DNA from: an uncultured Oscillospiraceae bacterium
GTDB lineage: Bacteria; Bacillota; Clostridia; Oscillospirales; Oscillospiraceae
Reading direction: 5' to 3'
Length of the DNA stretch: 64,000 nt
Assembly: GCA_958423465.1 (NCBI GenBank)
Contig: CATZRD010000004.1
Coordinates: 50,402-114,401 of the forward strand
Shown here: piece by piece, positions 7,420 through 15,908 of the stretch
Layout of the letters: every line of letters starts with the position of its first letter
Position numbering within the stretch: position 1 is the first letter of the stretch
Made by a program: the position numbers and the translations under genes
The notes under the pieces: generated by a model
Told to the model about the DNA's origin: nothing
Database searches by the model: none
What the model saw: only the letters and a program-made list of their open reading frames with translations

Positions 7420-9774
7420 GTGAAAAAGAAACGGAGGGGACGCCTGCTGGCCCTGGCCATGGCCATGATCCTTTCCCTGACCGCCTGCGGGGAAACGCAG
7501 ACGGACGGCGGCCAGGCGCTGACGGAGCGGGCCTATCGATCCAGCTTCCTGGACCTGGAGTCACTGGAGCGGTATTCCCTGGCGGCGGCGGGGCTGGACG
7601 GGGAGGAGATCTTTCTCGTGGGGGTCGCCCGCCAGGCAAAGACCGGGATCGCGCGCAGCGCCCTGTTCCGGGTCACGCCGGAGGGAACGGTAAGGCAGCT
7701 TCGGGAGAAGACGGAGCCGGATCCGGACACGTCCAGCATCTTTGAGAGCGTTGCCCTAGGGCCGGAGGGAACGGTCTGGATTCTGGACCGGCGGTTCACC
7801 CGGAGCGAAGCCGGCGGGACCGCCGGGGACGACGGGCGGACGGTGCTGCTGCGGCAGATCGACGCCGCCGGCGGAGAGCTGCGGTCGGCGGACGTCACGG
7901 AGACCGTGCTCTCCGGCGGGACGGACGGGGCCGCGCTGGACGGACAGGGGAACTGCTATCTGTTGGGCGGCGGGAAGCTGACCGTTCTGGCGCCGGACGG
8001 CGGGACGCGCTTTGCGCTGGAGGACGAGAGCCTCCTGGGCGGTGCTCCGGCGCTGCTGTCCGACGGCAATATGGGCGTGCTGTGCAGACGCGCCGCCGGC
8101 CCCGCCGGAGAGGGAGACGTGTATACCGTGCGGACCGTGGACCGGGAGAAGGCGGCCTGGGGCCCGGCGTATGAGCTGCCCAGCGAGTCTCCCGCCGGTC
8201 AGTACGTGGCCCTTTTCGGCGGCAGCGGGGACTACCTGTTCTACGCCACCATCGACCAGTACCTGTACGGCTGGAACGGGGAGACCGGGCGGGCGGAACG
8301 GCTGCTGTCCTGGACCCGGTCAAACATCAACCCGTCGGGCGTCAGCTTCTGCGGGATGCTGCCCGACAGCCGGCCGGTAGCCATGGCGCAGACCTGGACC
8401 GATTGGGGCGTGACCGACGGCCTGGCTGTGCTCACGGAGAGCGACAGCCTGCCGGAGCGGACAGTGCTGACCTTTGCGGGCATGAAGATCTCTTCGGATC
8501 AGTGGGAACGGATCTTCCGGTTCAACAACCTTCAGACAGAGTATTTCATCGAGGCCCGGGATTACGGGGACTACAGCACCGCCTCGGATCTTTTTGGAGG
8601 GATCACTCTGCTGCTGACGGAGATCGGGGCGGGAAAGGTCCCGGACATCCTGGATACCAGCAATCTCCCCATGCGGCAGCTTGCCGCCAAGGGGATGCTG
8701 GAGGACCTGTGGCCCTACATCGACGCGGACCCGGACCTGGGCCGGGACAGACTCATGACCCATGTGCTGGAGACGGATCAGGTGAACGGCGGGCTCTATG
8801 AGGTGTTCGGCCAGTTCACGATCGACACGGTGGCGGGGAGCCGGGACGCGGTGGGGGACCGCACCGCCTGGACGCTGGAGGACCTTCAGGCGGCTCTGGA
8901 CACCATGCCCGCGGGCTGCGGGATATTCTCCCCCTACGACACGCAGGAAGGCACGCTTCTGGCGCTGCTGAACTATATGGAGGCGCAGTATGTGGACTGG
9001 CCGGCGGGAACGTGCTCCTTCGATTCCGACAGCTTCCGGTCTCTGCTGGCTCTGTGCAGGATGCTTCCCGCGGATTTCGACTGGTCGGCCGCCCCTGCCC
9101 TGGACAATGTGAGCGCCAGGCTGCGGGAGGGCCGGCAGATGCTGCTCCCCTACACGCTGGGACTGCAGGGATTTGATGATGTGCGGGTCCTGGAGAGCGT
9201 TTTCGGAAGCGAGGTGTCCTTTGTGGGCTACCCCATGGCGGACGGCAGCGCGGGGAGCTGCTTCGATATCTGGAAGGAGGGCCTGGCCATCTCCAGCCAA
9301 TGCGCCGACAAGGCGGGGGCCTGGAGCTTTGTGCGCCAGATCCTGCTGCCTCCGGCGCTGAGCGGCGAGCTGACGGAGGAGGAGCGGCGGGAGGAGCTCT
9401 GGCTGCGCTTCGGCAGCGATGCCTTTCCGGTCAACCGGGAGCTGTTCGAGCTGTTGAAGGAGTTCTCCATGGCCCCTGACCGCATGACGCCCACCGCGGC
9501 CCAGGCAGAAGCCGGCCTGACGGAGCAGGACCTCTGGACCCACCTGAGCTGTGAGGGGGAAAAGGTGGTGGTGGCGGCGCCTATGACCCAGGCGGAGTTC
9601 GACCAGCTGATGGAACTCTATCACGCGGTTGACAGCATGGACCAGACCAATCGGGATATTCGGACGATCATCCTCTCCCAGGCCGCGCCGTACTTCGCCG
9701 GGGACGTCACCCTGGACGAGGCCGTCCGCAACATACAGCTCCGGGCGGCGCTGTACGTCAGCGAGCAGAAGTGA
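7420..9774 (+). CDS. large lipoprotein with C-terminal solute-binding-like domain
   Basis: 784 residues, about twice a normal solute-binding lipoprotein. Start GTG 7420 follows AGGAGG. A signal peptide ends in the lipobox SLTAC (Cys-23). Residues about 50-330 contain repeated short beta-strand units with WILD, LLGGG and YLYGW patterns, suggesting a propeller-like sensor. From about residue 350 (SSDQWERIFRFNN, ARDYGDYSTA, LLTEIGAGKVPDIL) the sequence resembles family 1 extracellular solute-binding proteins of sugar ABC importers. No ABC permease or ATPase is adjacent, so this may be a surface sensor rather than a transport component. It has its own promoter and terminator. Confidence 0.8.
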   Translation: MKKKRRGRLLALAMAMILSLTACGETQTDGGQALTERAYRSSFLDLESLERYSLAAAGLDGEEIFLVGVARQAKTGIARSALFRVTPEGTVRQLREKTEPDPDTSSIFESVALGPEGTVWILDRRFTRSEAGGTAGDDGRTVLLRQIDAAGGELRSADVTETVLSGGTDGAALDGQGNCYLLGGGKLTVLAPDGGTRFALEDESLLGGAPALLSDGNMGVLCRRAAGPAGEGDVYTVRTVDREKAAWGPAYELPSESPAGQYVALFGGSGDYLFYATIDQYLYGWNGETGRAERLLSWTRSNINPSGVSFCGMLPDSRPVAMAQTWTDWGVTDGLAVLTESDSLPERTVLTFAGMKISSDQWERIFRFNNLQTEYFIEARDYGDYSTASDLFGGITLLLTEIGAGKVPDILDTSNLPMRQLAAKGMLEDLWPYIDADPDLGRDRLMTHVLETDQVNGGLYEVFGQFTIDTVAGSRDAVGDRTAWTLEDLQAALDTMPAGCGIFSPYDTQEGTLLALLNYMEAQYVDWPAGTCSFDSDSFRSLLALCRMLPADFDWSAAPALDNVSARLREGRQMLLPYTLGLQGFDDVRVLESVFGSEVSFVGYPMADGSAGSCFDIWKEGLAISSQCADKAGAWSFVRQILLPPALSGELTEEERREELWLRFGSDAFPVNRELFELLKEFSMAPDRMTPTAAQAEAGLTEQDLWTHLSCEGEKVVVAAPMTQAEFDQLMELYHAVDSMDQTNRDIRTIILSQAAPYFAGDVTLDEAVRNIQLRAALYVSEQK

Positions 9775-9792
9775 CCGCGAACGCAAATAACG

Positions 9793-9836
9793 CCGCGCCC
9801 TCCGGCATAGACTGTACCGGAGGGCGCGGATTTTTT
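9793..9836 (+). terminator. intrinsic terminator
   Basis: A perfect 13-bp stem, CCGCGCCCTCCGG (9793-9805) with CCGGAGGGCGCGG (9817-9829), followed by ATTTTTT. Ends the lipoprotein transcript. Confidence 0.92.
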
Positions 9837-9853
9837 GCGGAGGGGGCGAGGGG

Positions 9854-10384
9854 ATGGAGCGGTATGCGCTGTACTGCCGGGGCGAGGCCCGGGGCGAGGT
9901 CACGCTTTCGCCCCAGGGGGCCTGCACCCGGGTGGAGGCCCGGATGGAGGACCCGGGGGACGGCATCTACCGGGCGGTGCTGGTGGGGTCCCGGGGCAGG
10001 CTGAAGCTGGGGGTGCTGGAGCCGGAGGAGGGCGCTCTGGGCCTGCGCCGCCGCCCCTACAGCCGGGACGTGGCGGCCATCGGTCCCATCCTCCGGGGGG
10101 AGGCGGGCCGGTCCGTCCCCTTCGCCTCCCCGTGGACGGCGGCGGAGCGGCCCGGGGAGCTTCTGCCGGACGCCTTCCTGTCCCGGCGGCTGGCGGACTG
10201 CGGCCGGGCCTGGACGCGGCGGGAGGGGGAGACGCTGTATCTGGCGCTGCCGGTGGAGGAGGGGAAGCCCTTCCCGCTGACGGCGCTGTTCTGCCTGGCC
10301 CGGGTCCAGCGGGTGGAGGGGACTCTGTGCGCCGTGTACCGCTTCAGCGGGGAGGGGAAGCCCCTGCCGCCGGATGAAAAATAG
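9854..10384 (+). CDS. hypothetical protein
   Basis: 176 residues, family not recognised. No signal peptide or membrane segment. It starts with [18 protein letters not shown] and has beta-strand-rich, acidic/arginine-rich character. A repeated pattern of the type [20 protein letters not shown] in the first third suggests a small beta-barrel domain. The middle ([21 protein letters not shown]) is followed by a second strand-rich part. GGAGGGGGCGAGGGG precedes the start. The gene begins only 18 bp after a strong terminator, so a promoter within the terminator region or read-through must drive it. nrdR lies 100 bp downstream. Confidence 0.65.
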   Translation: MERYALYCRGEARGEVTLSPQGACTRVEARMEDPGDGIYRAVLVGSRGRLKLGVLEPEEGALGLRRRPYSRDVAAIGPILRGEAGRSVPFASPWTAAERPGELLPDAFLSRRLADCGRAWTRREGETLYLALPVEEGKPFPLTALFCLARVQRVEGTLCAVYRFSGEGKPLPPDEK

Positions 10385-10484
10385 GGCAAAAAATCCAAAT
10401 TGGCTCTGGCGCTTTCCGGCGGGATGTGGTACAGTATACATAACATCCCGCGGCAGCGTGGGAAGCCGAGAGGAGGAGCCGCGT

Positions 10485-10955
10485 ATGAAGTGCCCCTACT
10501 GTGGATATAAGGAGAGCAAGGTGGTGGACAGCCGCCCCGCTGACGAGGGCAGCAGCATCCGCCGCCGCCGGGAGTGCCTGGCCTGCGAGAAGCGGTTCAC
10601 CACCTACGAGACCATGGAGTCCCTGCCGGTGGTGGTCATCAAAAAGGACGGCAGCCGCCAGAGCTTTGACCGGAACAAGGTCCTGGGCAGCATGCTCCGG
10701 GCCTGCGAGAAGCGGACGGTGCCCCTGGCCAAGCTGGAGCAGATGACCGACGAGATCGAGCAGAATCTGCAAAACTGCCTGGAGCGGGAGATCACCACCG
10801 ACATGGTAGGCGAGCAGGTGATGGATAAGCTCCGGGAGGTGGACGAGGTTGCCTATGTGCGCTTCGCCTCGGTGTACCGGCAGTTTAAGGATATCCACAC
10901 CTTCATGGCGGAGCTGACCAAGCTGCTGGAGGATGAGGACCAGGGGAAGAAATAG
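10485..10955 (+). CDS. nrdR: transcriptional repressor NrdR
   Basis: Represses ribonucleotide reductase genes in response to ATP/dATP (family knowledge). 156 residues with the N-terminal zinc ribbon [18 protein letters not shown]...[16 protein letters not shown] (four Cys) followed by an ATP-cone ([19 protein letters not shown]). I chose ATG 10485 because GAGAGGAGGAG precedes it and all NrdR proteins start MKCPYC. A longer open frame reaching back to 10374 is not coding by this logic. The upstream gap has TATACA near 10435 as a possible -10. No nrd gene in the window. Confidence 0.97.
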   Translation: MKCPYCGYKESKVVDSRPADEGSSIRRRRECLACEKRFTTYETMESLPVVVIKKDGSRQSFDRNKVLGSMLRACEKRTVPLAKLEQMTDEIEQNLQNCLEREITTDMVGEQVMDKLREVDEVAYVRFASVYRQFKDIHTFMAELTKLLEDEDQGKK

Positions 10956-10961
10956 CCCCCG

Positions 10962-11342
10962 CTACAGGATGTTCTGGAGATCCAGGGCCTGGGTCTCCGC
11001 CAGGTGGTCCAGTTGCGCCCGCAGCTGGCTGAGGAGCTTGTGAAAGTCCGCCTGGTCCCGGACCTGGCAGGCCGCCATAGCCCCGGCCAGCAGAGTTTCC
11101 GCCTCGTCCAGCTCGTCGTGCTCCATCAGGGTGTGGAGGAAGGGGGCGCTCTTCCGCCAGTCCCGGGCGGCCTCCCGCAGGCGGCTTTCCGCCTGGGCCC
11201 AGTCCTCCTGACCGGCGGCCCGGTCCGCGCGCTCCAGCATCTGCTGCCAGGTCTCCACCCGGCTGTCCACATACCGGCCGGTCCACAGGGAGAAGCAGAG
11301 AATGGCCGTCAGAATGGCGGCGGGGATATACAGCGCCTTCAT
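10962..11342 (-). CDS. DUF4363-like protein
   Basis: 126 residues from ATG 11342, which overlaps the stop of the DUF421 gene as ATGA. One N-terminal membrane anchor (ALYIPAAILTAILCFSLW) is followed by a helical extracellular region with heptad-like spacing (WQQMLERADRAAGQEDWAQAE). Small anchored proteins of this type commonly follow DUF421 membrane proteins in Firmicutes, and the family is of unknown biochemical role. Translational coupling suggests the two products act together. Its 3' end converges on nrdR with only 6 bp between. Confidence 0.8.
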   Translation of the reverse strand: MKALYIPAAILTAILCFSLWTGRYVDSRVETWQQMLERADRAAGQEDWAQAESRLREAARDWRKSAPFLHTLMEHDELDEAETLLAGAMAACQVRDQADFHKLLSQLRAQLDHLAETQALDLQNIL

Positions 11343-12022
11343 GTCGCCGCCTCCCTGGTCACGCATACCACCGTTCCCGCCTCGTCCACCGTCATGAGGA
11401 ACACCTGACGGGGGGAGGTGAGCCGCCGGTCCCGGAGCTGCCGGTTCAGCCAGTTGCAGTCATAGCCGCTGGCGGCCAGATTCTGGGCCATCACATGGCC
11501 GTCGTTGATGAGCAGCACGGGCAGCGTCACGTCGTCCGGCACCTGAAGCCCCATGGACCGGGCGGTCACCGGGCCGTCCTTGGCGTAGGGCAGCACCGAC
11601 ACCTGGCCGCTGGTCTCCAGAATGGCGTACTTCACGCTTTTCAGGTCGCTGTAGCCCTGGCTGCGGAGCTGCTCGTACAGCTCGTCCACGGTGAAGCGGT
11701 TGCGGGCCATGTTCTGCTGGAGGATCTTCCCCTCCCGGATGATGACGGTGGGGTGGCCGCAGATGAGGCCCCGGAACCGGATGGACTTCATGCTGAAAAA
11801 GCTCAGCAGCATGGACAGGCACAGAAGGGTCATGATGGGGAACACGCCGTTGACCAGGGGGATGCCGAAGTCCTGCATGGGCACCGCCGCCAGATCCGAT
11901 ATGATGAGGGTCAGCACCAGCTCGCTGGGCTCCAGCTCGCCGATCTGCCGCTTGCCCATGAGCCGCAGGCCCACCATCAGGATAAAGTATAGGATCACCG
12001 TGCGGATGAACGCGGTGGCCAT
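11339..12022 (-). CDS. DUF421 (YetF-family) membrane protein
   Basis: 227 residues from ATG 12022, behind AAAGGAGGTG. Three N-terminal membrane segments (FIRTVILYFILMVGLRLMG, LVLTLIISDLAAVP, GVFPIMTLLCLSMLLSFF) are followed by the conserved cytoplasmic DUF421 domain (GHPTVIIREGKI, MARNRFTVDELYEQLRSQGY, VKYAILETSGQVSVL). Family members include Bacillus YetF, with proposed roles in spore germination or lipid handling, so the function here is undefined. The family signature GKRQIGELEPSELV is intact. Translationally coupled to the DUF4363-like gene. Confidence 0.92.
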   Translation of the reverse strand: MATAFIRTVILYFILMVGLRLMGKRQIGELEPSELVLTLIISDLAAVPMQDFGIPLVNGVFPIMTLLCLSMLLSFFSMKSIRFRGLICGHPTVIIREGKILQQNMARNRFTVDELYEQLRSQGYSDLKSVKYAILETSGQVSVLPYAKDGPVTARSMGLQVPDDVTLPVLLINDGHVMAQNLAASGYDCNWLNRQLRDRRLTSPRQVFLMTVDEAGTVVCVTREAAT

Positions 12023-12150
12023 GGACCCACCTCCTTTCCGACCCAGTATGGCCGGCGGAGGCGGGAAATATGCGTTTTCACCGGCCCCATGGCCGGTTTG
12101 ATGAAACGGTTCGCAGAGAGAAAGGAGATCCACAGGCTTTCGCCTGTCAA

Positions 12151-12310
12151 AGCGCCAGCGCTGGCCCGGGATGGGACCAGACGACGAGGTGGGAGGAGTA
12201 TCGAGGCCCGCAGGGGATGTTCGGCGGATGCCTCCCCGCGCCGCTCCGGGCGCGTACACAGCCGGCAAATACGCGGGCGACCGCGGAACAAGGGGGCTGT
12301 GACCGGGGAA
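12151..12310 (+). ncRNA. glmS ribozyme (GlcN6P-sensing, self-cleaving)
   Basis: Metabolite-dependent ribozyme in the glmS mRNA leader. The cleavage-site core AGCGCCAG begins at 12151. Downstream come the conserved blocks GACGAGGTGGGAGG (12190-12203), TATCGAGG and TTCGGCGGATGCCTCCC (12221-12237), then an ACAGCCGG/GGGGGCTGTGAC pairing region. Cleavage is expected at about 12151/12152 when glucosamine-6-phosphate is high, leading to mRNA decay (family knowledge). A small hairpin, ACAGGCtttcGCCTGT (12132-12147), sits immediately upstream of the cleavage point. Confidence 0.95.
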
Positions 12311-12356
12311 CGAGCGACAAATGGCTGCGAGTTTGTCCTCTTGAAGCAAAAGAACA

Positions 12357-12420
12357 GGACCGACGCCCGAGCCGGGCTTTCCGGCGCGGGACAGCGCCGC
12401 GCTGTCTCACGGGCGGGTCC
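12357..12420 (+). other. structured RNA segment between ribozyme and glmS
   Basis: GGACC/GGTCC and CGCCCG/CGGGCG close a stem (12357-12369 with 12410-12420). Inside is a perfect GACAGCG/CGCTGTC hairpin (12390-12406). The sequence then reads GGAGCCTTTTATC. This could be a terminator, a processing site or an mRNA-stabilising structure. The whole 430-bp gap from 12023 to 12452 is accounted for by the DUF421 promoter region, the ribozyme and this segment. Confidence 0.5.
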
Positions 12421-12452
12421 GGAGCCTTTTATCATTCAGGAGGAGATCAGAT

Positions 12453-14297
12453 ATGTGCGGTATCGTTGGATACGTTGGAAGCGAGCAGGCCGCTCCCATT
12501 CTGCTGGAGGGGCTGAGCAAGCTGGAGTACCGGGGGTACGACTCCGCGGGGATCGCGGTGTATTCCCGGCAGGCGGAGCGCCTCTCCGTCTATAAGGCCA
12601 AGGGCCGCCTGCAGGTCCTCAGCGACCTGCTGGAGGGGGGACGGCTGGCGGAGGGCACGGCGGGCGTGGGCCATACCCGGTGGGCCACCCACGGCGCCCC
12701 CTCGGACGTGAATTCCCACCCCCAGGTCAGCCGCAGCGGCAGGATCGCCGTGGTCCACAACGGCATCATCGAGAACTACGGCGAGCTGAAGCGCTTTTTG
12801 CAGGAGCGGGGGGTCCCCTTCACCTCGGAGACGGATACGGAGGTGGTGGCCCAGCTCATCGAGTATTTCCGGGAGACCGACGGCGTGGGCCTGCTGGAGG
12901 CGGTGGGCCGGTGCCTGCGGCGCATCGAGGGGGCCTACGCCCTGGGCATCGTCTGCGCCGACGAGCCGGATAAGATCATCGCCGTGCGCAAGGACAGCCC
13001 CCTGATCCTGGGCTACGGCGACGGCTGCAATTTCCTGGCCAGCGACGTCACCGCCATCTTGCGCCACACCCGCCGGGTGGGGTACATGGACGACGGCGAG
13101 GCGGCGGTGCTGACGAAGGACGGCATCCAGTGCTACGACCGGCTCATGCGGCCCATCAAGAAGGAGATCTCCTATGTGGACTGGGAGATCGACGCGGCGG
13201 AAAAGGGCGGCTATGAGCACTTCATGTTCAAGGAGATCATGGAGCAGCCCGAGGCCCTGCGCCGGGCCATCTTTCCCCGGATCAGGGACGGCGCGGTGTG
13301 TCTGGAGGACCTCCATTTGACAGAGGAGTACATCCGCTCCCTGGAGAAGATCTACATCATCGCCTGCGGGTCTTCCTACCATGTGGGCATGATCGGCAAG
13401 TACAATCTGGAGCGGATCCTCCGCCGCCCGGTGGAGGTGGCCCTGGCCTCGGAGTTCCGGTACATGGACCCCATCGTTACGGACCGGACCCTGGTGGTGG
13501 TCATCAGCCAGTCCGGGGAGACCCTGGACACCCTGGCCGCCCTGCGGGAGGCCCGGCGTCTGGGGGGCAGGGTCCTCTCCATCGTCAACGTGGTGGGGTC
13601 CACCATCGCCCGGGAGAGCGACGAGGTGCTCTACACCTGGGCCGGGCCGGAGATCGCTGTGGCCACCACCAAGGCGTACTCCACCCAGCTGGCGGTGCTC
13701 AATCTGCTGGGCCTCCACATGGCGCGGGTGCTGGAGACCATGGACGACGGCGCGTATGCCGCCGTTTTGAAGGAGCTTCTGCTGCTGCCGGAGAAGATGG
13801 AGGCGGTGCTGGCGGACAAGGACGACATCCAGTATTACGCCAGCCGCTACTTCAACCACGAGAGCGTGTTCTTCATCGGCCGCAACGTGGACTACGCCCT
13901 GGGGCTGGAGGGGTCGCTGAAGCTGAAGGAGATCTCCTACATCCACTCCGAGGCCTACGCCTCCGGGGAGCTGAAGCACGGCACCATCAGCCTTATCGAG
14001 GAGGGGACGCTGGTGGTGGCCCTGGGGACCTACGGAAAGCTCTTTGACAAGGCCCTCAGCAACATTCTGGAGGTGAAGGCCCGGGGCGGCGACGTGCTGG
14101 CCCTCACCACCGCCAGCCACAGCGCCGAGATGAAAAAGACGGCGGACGGCGTCATCACCATCCCGGACACCCACCCGCTGCTGCTGCCCTCCCTGGGCGT
14201 GGTGCCCTTGCAGCTTCTGGCCTACTATGTGGCCCTGATGCGGGGCTGCGATATCGACAAGCCCCGGAACCTGGCCAAATCCGTCACCGTAGAATAA
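12453..14297 (+). CDS. glmS: glutamine--fructose-6-phosphate aminotransferase (isomerizing)
   Basis: Makes glucosamine-6-phosphate from fructose-6-phosphate and glutamine, the first step towards UDP-GlcNAc for cell wall. 614 residues. The N-terminal Ntn glutaminase domain begins MCGIVGYVG with catalytic Cys exposed after Met removal, and HTRWATHGAPS follows. Two SIS sugar-isomerase domains follow (IACGSSYHVG, ISQSGETLDTLAALREA, GRNVDYALGLEGSLKLKEI), and the conserved tail NLAKSVTVE ends the protein. GGAGGAG precedes ATG 12453. Feedback control through the upstream glmS ribozyme is expected. A strong terminator follows. Confidence 0.98.
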   Translation: MCGIVGYVGSEQAAPILLEGLSKLEYRGYDSAGIAVYSRQAERLSVYKAKGRLQVLSDLLEGGRLAEGTAGVGHTRWATHGAPSDVNSHPQVSRSGRIAVVHNGIIENYGELKRFLQERGVPFTSETDTEVVAQLIEYFRETDGVGLLEAVGRCLRRIEGAYALGIVCADEPDKIIAVRKDSPLILGYGDGCNFLASDVTAILRHTRRVGYMDDGEAAVLTKDGIQCYDRLMRPIKKEISYVDWEIDAAEKGGYEHFMFKEIMEQPEALRRAIFPRIRDGAVCLEDLHLTEEYIRSLEKIYIIACGSSYHVGMIGKYNLERILRRPVEVALASEFRYMDPIVTDRTLVVVISQSGETLDTLAALREARRLGGRVLSIVNVVGSTIARESDEVLYTWAGPEIAVATTKAYSTQLAVLNLLGLHMARVLETMDDGAYAAVLKELLLLPEKMEAVLADKDDIQYYASRYFNHESVFFIGRNVDYALGLEGSLKLKEISYIHSEAYASGELKHGTISLIEEGTLVVALGTYGKLFDKALSNILEVKARGGDVLALTTASHSAEMKKTADGVITIPDTHPLLLPSLGVVPLQLLAYYVALMRGCDIDKPRNLAKSVTVE

Positions 14298-14302
14298 AAA
14301 AT

Positions 14303-14346
14303 CAAAGAGGAGGCGCTTTCCTGGCCGGGAAAGCGCCTCCTCTTTG
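14303..14346. terminator. terminator of glmS
   Basis: A perfect stem of about 18 bp, CAAAGAGGAGGCGCTTTCC with its complement, 7-base loop, followed by CTTTG-type U-rich end. Highly stable. Confidence 0.88.
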
Positions 14347-14404
14347 AGAGAGACGCGCTCCGCCCGCGCCTTTGCGGGAGAGCGGCGCTGGCGGAGCGAG
14401 AGGT

Positions 14405-14435
14405 GTTTTTGGGGCGGCGGAGCTGCCCCAAAAAC
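14405..14435. terminator. bidirectional terminator between glmS and apbE
   Basis: GTTTTTGGGGC (14405-14415) pairs with GCCCCAAAAAC (14425-14435). The A/T runs in both arms make it usable in both directions. It ends the minus-strand apbE transcript. Confidence 0.8.
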
Positions 14436-14447
14436 GATTTGAGTTCT

Positions 14448-15422
14448 TTACTGCGCAGGGGTGAAGAGAGCCGCCATGCCGGAGGTGGGGTGGACGGCCA
14501 GGTCCTCGGTGACGAACAGCGCCTCCACCCCCTCCAGAGACTCCGCCAGAGCCATGCCCTCCTCCAGCCCCAGGGCGAAGCACGCCGTGGAGAGGGCGTC
14601 GCCGTCGGCGGAGGAGGGGGAGAGGATGGTGACGGAGACCAGTCCGTTTTCCACCGGCCAGCCGGTGGCGGCGTCCAGAATGTGGTGGTAGGATCTGCCC
14701 TCCACCTGGATGCGCCGCTCGTAGACGCCGGAGGTGACCACCGACTGGTCTGATACCGGCAGGGTCCCCAGCACCTGGCTGCGGTCCTGATAGGGGTACT
14801 GCACCCCCACCTGGAAGGGTTTCCCGCTGGGCTTGGTCCCCAGGCAGTACAGGTTGCCCCCCAGGTCCAGGATGGCGGAGGAGACCCCCCGGCCCCGCAG
14901 GTAGTCCGCCATCCGGTCGGCGATGTAGCCCTTGGCCACAGCCCCCAGGTCCAGCCGGGTCTCCGGGTCGGAGAAGGTGACGGTATTTCCCTCCACCGTC
15001 ACCTTTTCCCAGCCGACGTGGGCCAGCGCCCGGGCCACGTCCTCCCGGCCGGGGAGGGACGGCTCCTGGGCGGAGAAGTCCCACAGCTCCGTGACGGACC
15101 CCATGGTCACGTCCAGGGCCCCGCCGGAGAGGCGGCTGTAGTCCAGCCCCAGCCGGATGACCGCCGCCAGCTCCGGGTCCACCCCGGAGATCTCCCGGCG
15201 GTTCAGGCGATAGAGCTGGCTGTCCGGGTCGGTGCGGGAGAAGAGCTTCTCATAGTCCCGGCACAGGTCCAATGCCCCCTGGGCGTCGTCCCGGTCCCCG
15301 TCGTAGAGGGTGACGGACACATAGGTATTGAGCAGAAAACCGTCGGCGCGGACAGGCTGGCGCGCTCCGCAGCCGGCGAGGGCCAGCAGCGCCGCCAGCA
15401 GAACGGCAAAGAATTTCCCCAT
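14448..15422 (-). CDS. apbE: FAD:protein FMN transferase ApbE (lipoprotein)
   Basis: Attaches FMN covalently to Ser/Thr of extracytoplasmic redox proteins, using FAD (family knowledge). 324 residues. The signal peptide ends in lipobox ALAGC (Cys-18), so the enzyme is surface anchored. ApbE signatures are present: NTYVSVTLYDG, FSRTDPDSQLYRLN, SGGALDVTMG, RLDLGAVAKGYIAD, ILDLGGNLYCLG and HHILDAATGWP. The Mg-binding region (SSADGDALSTACF) is intact. It diverges from two plus-strand genes encoding a NusG-II protein and a Gx-type membrane protein, a grouping seen in flavin-based extracellular electron transfer loci. Confidence 0.95.
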   Translation of the reverse strand: MGKFFAVLLAALLALAGCGARQPVRADGFLLNTYVSVTLYDGDRDDAQGALDLCRDYEKLFSRTDPDSQLYRLNRREISGVDPELAAVIRLGLDYSRLSGGALDVTMGSVTELWDFSAQEPSLPGREDVARALAHVGWEKVTVEGNTVTFSDPETRLDLGAVAKGYIADRMADYLRGRGVSSAILDLGGNLYCLGTKPSGKPFQVGVQYPYQDRSQVLGTLPVSDQSVVTSGVYERRIQVEGRSYHHILDAATGWPVENGLVSVTILSPSSADGDALSTACFALGLEEGMALAESLEGVEALFVTEDLAVHPTSGMAALFTPAQ

Positions 15423-15494
15423 GGGTCCCCCTCTTGCGCCGGAGGCCCGGCGCTGGTATAATCAAAGTGGAGCGGGCGCGAAGGCCCTGCCTCC

Positions 15495-15522
15495 AGTATA
15501 CACGAAACGGGAAAACTTGCAA
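15495..15522 (-). promoter_or_regulatory. promoter of apbE
   Basis: Minus-strand TTGCAA (15517-15522), 16 bp, TATACT (15495-15500). The predicted start lies about 65 nt before apbE. Confidence 0.7.
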
Positions 15523-15535
15523 GGGGGGCGGCGGC

Positions 15536-15895
15536 GTGAGGAAAAGAAGATGGGACCTGGCGCTGATTTTCGTCCTGCTGCTGGCTGCCGCTCTGCTGTA
15601 CCTGGCTGTTCGGCCCGGGGAGGCCGGAGGCTGGGCGGTGGTGACGGTGGACGGCGCGGAGGTGGGCCGCTACCGCCTGACGGAGGACCGCACCGTCGTC
15701 ATCGGGGAGGATGACTACAATATTCTGGAGATCTCCGGCGGCGGAGCGGCGGTGACGGAGGCCAACTGCGGGGACCACACCTGCGTGCGGATGGGCAGGA
15801 TCTCCCGGGCGGGGGAGACCATCGTGTGCCTGCCCCACCGGCTGGTGGTGGAGATCGTGGGCGGCGAGGCGGCCGCGGACGCGGTGGCGCGGTAG
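15536..15895 (+). CDS. NusG domain II-containing membrane-anchored protein
   Basis: About 119 residues from GTG 15536. One N-terminal membrane anchor (LALIFVLLLAAALLYLAV) is followed by an extracytoplasmic beta-rich domain of the NusG_II type (WAVVTVDGAEVGRYRLTED...NILEISGGGAAVTEANCGDHTCVRMGRIS...IVCLPHRLVVEI). The CGDHTC and IVCLPH cysteines are characteristic of this family. A related protein (EetA) accompanies ApbE in the Listeria flavin electron-transfer locus; assignment of the same role here is inference. Located 13 bp before the Gx-type gene and divergent from apbE. Confidence 0.85.
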   Translation: MRKRRWDLALIFVLLLAAALLYLAVRPGEAGGWAVVTVDGAEVGRYRLTEDRTVVIGEDDYNILEISGGGAAVTEANCGDHTCVRMGRISRAGETIVCLPHRLVVEIVGGEAAADAVAR

Positions 15896-15908
15896 AAGGA
15901 GGAGGACC

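Noticed and set aside
12070..12595. Overlapping plus-strand open frames across the glmS leader
   Set aside because: They run through the conserved glmS ribozyme core and into glmS in another frame; no protein-like features.
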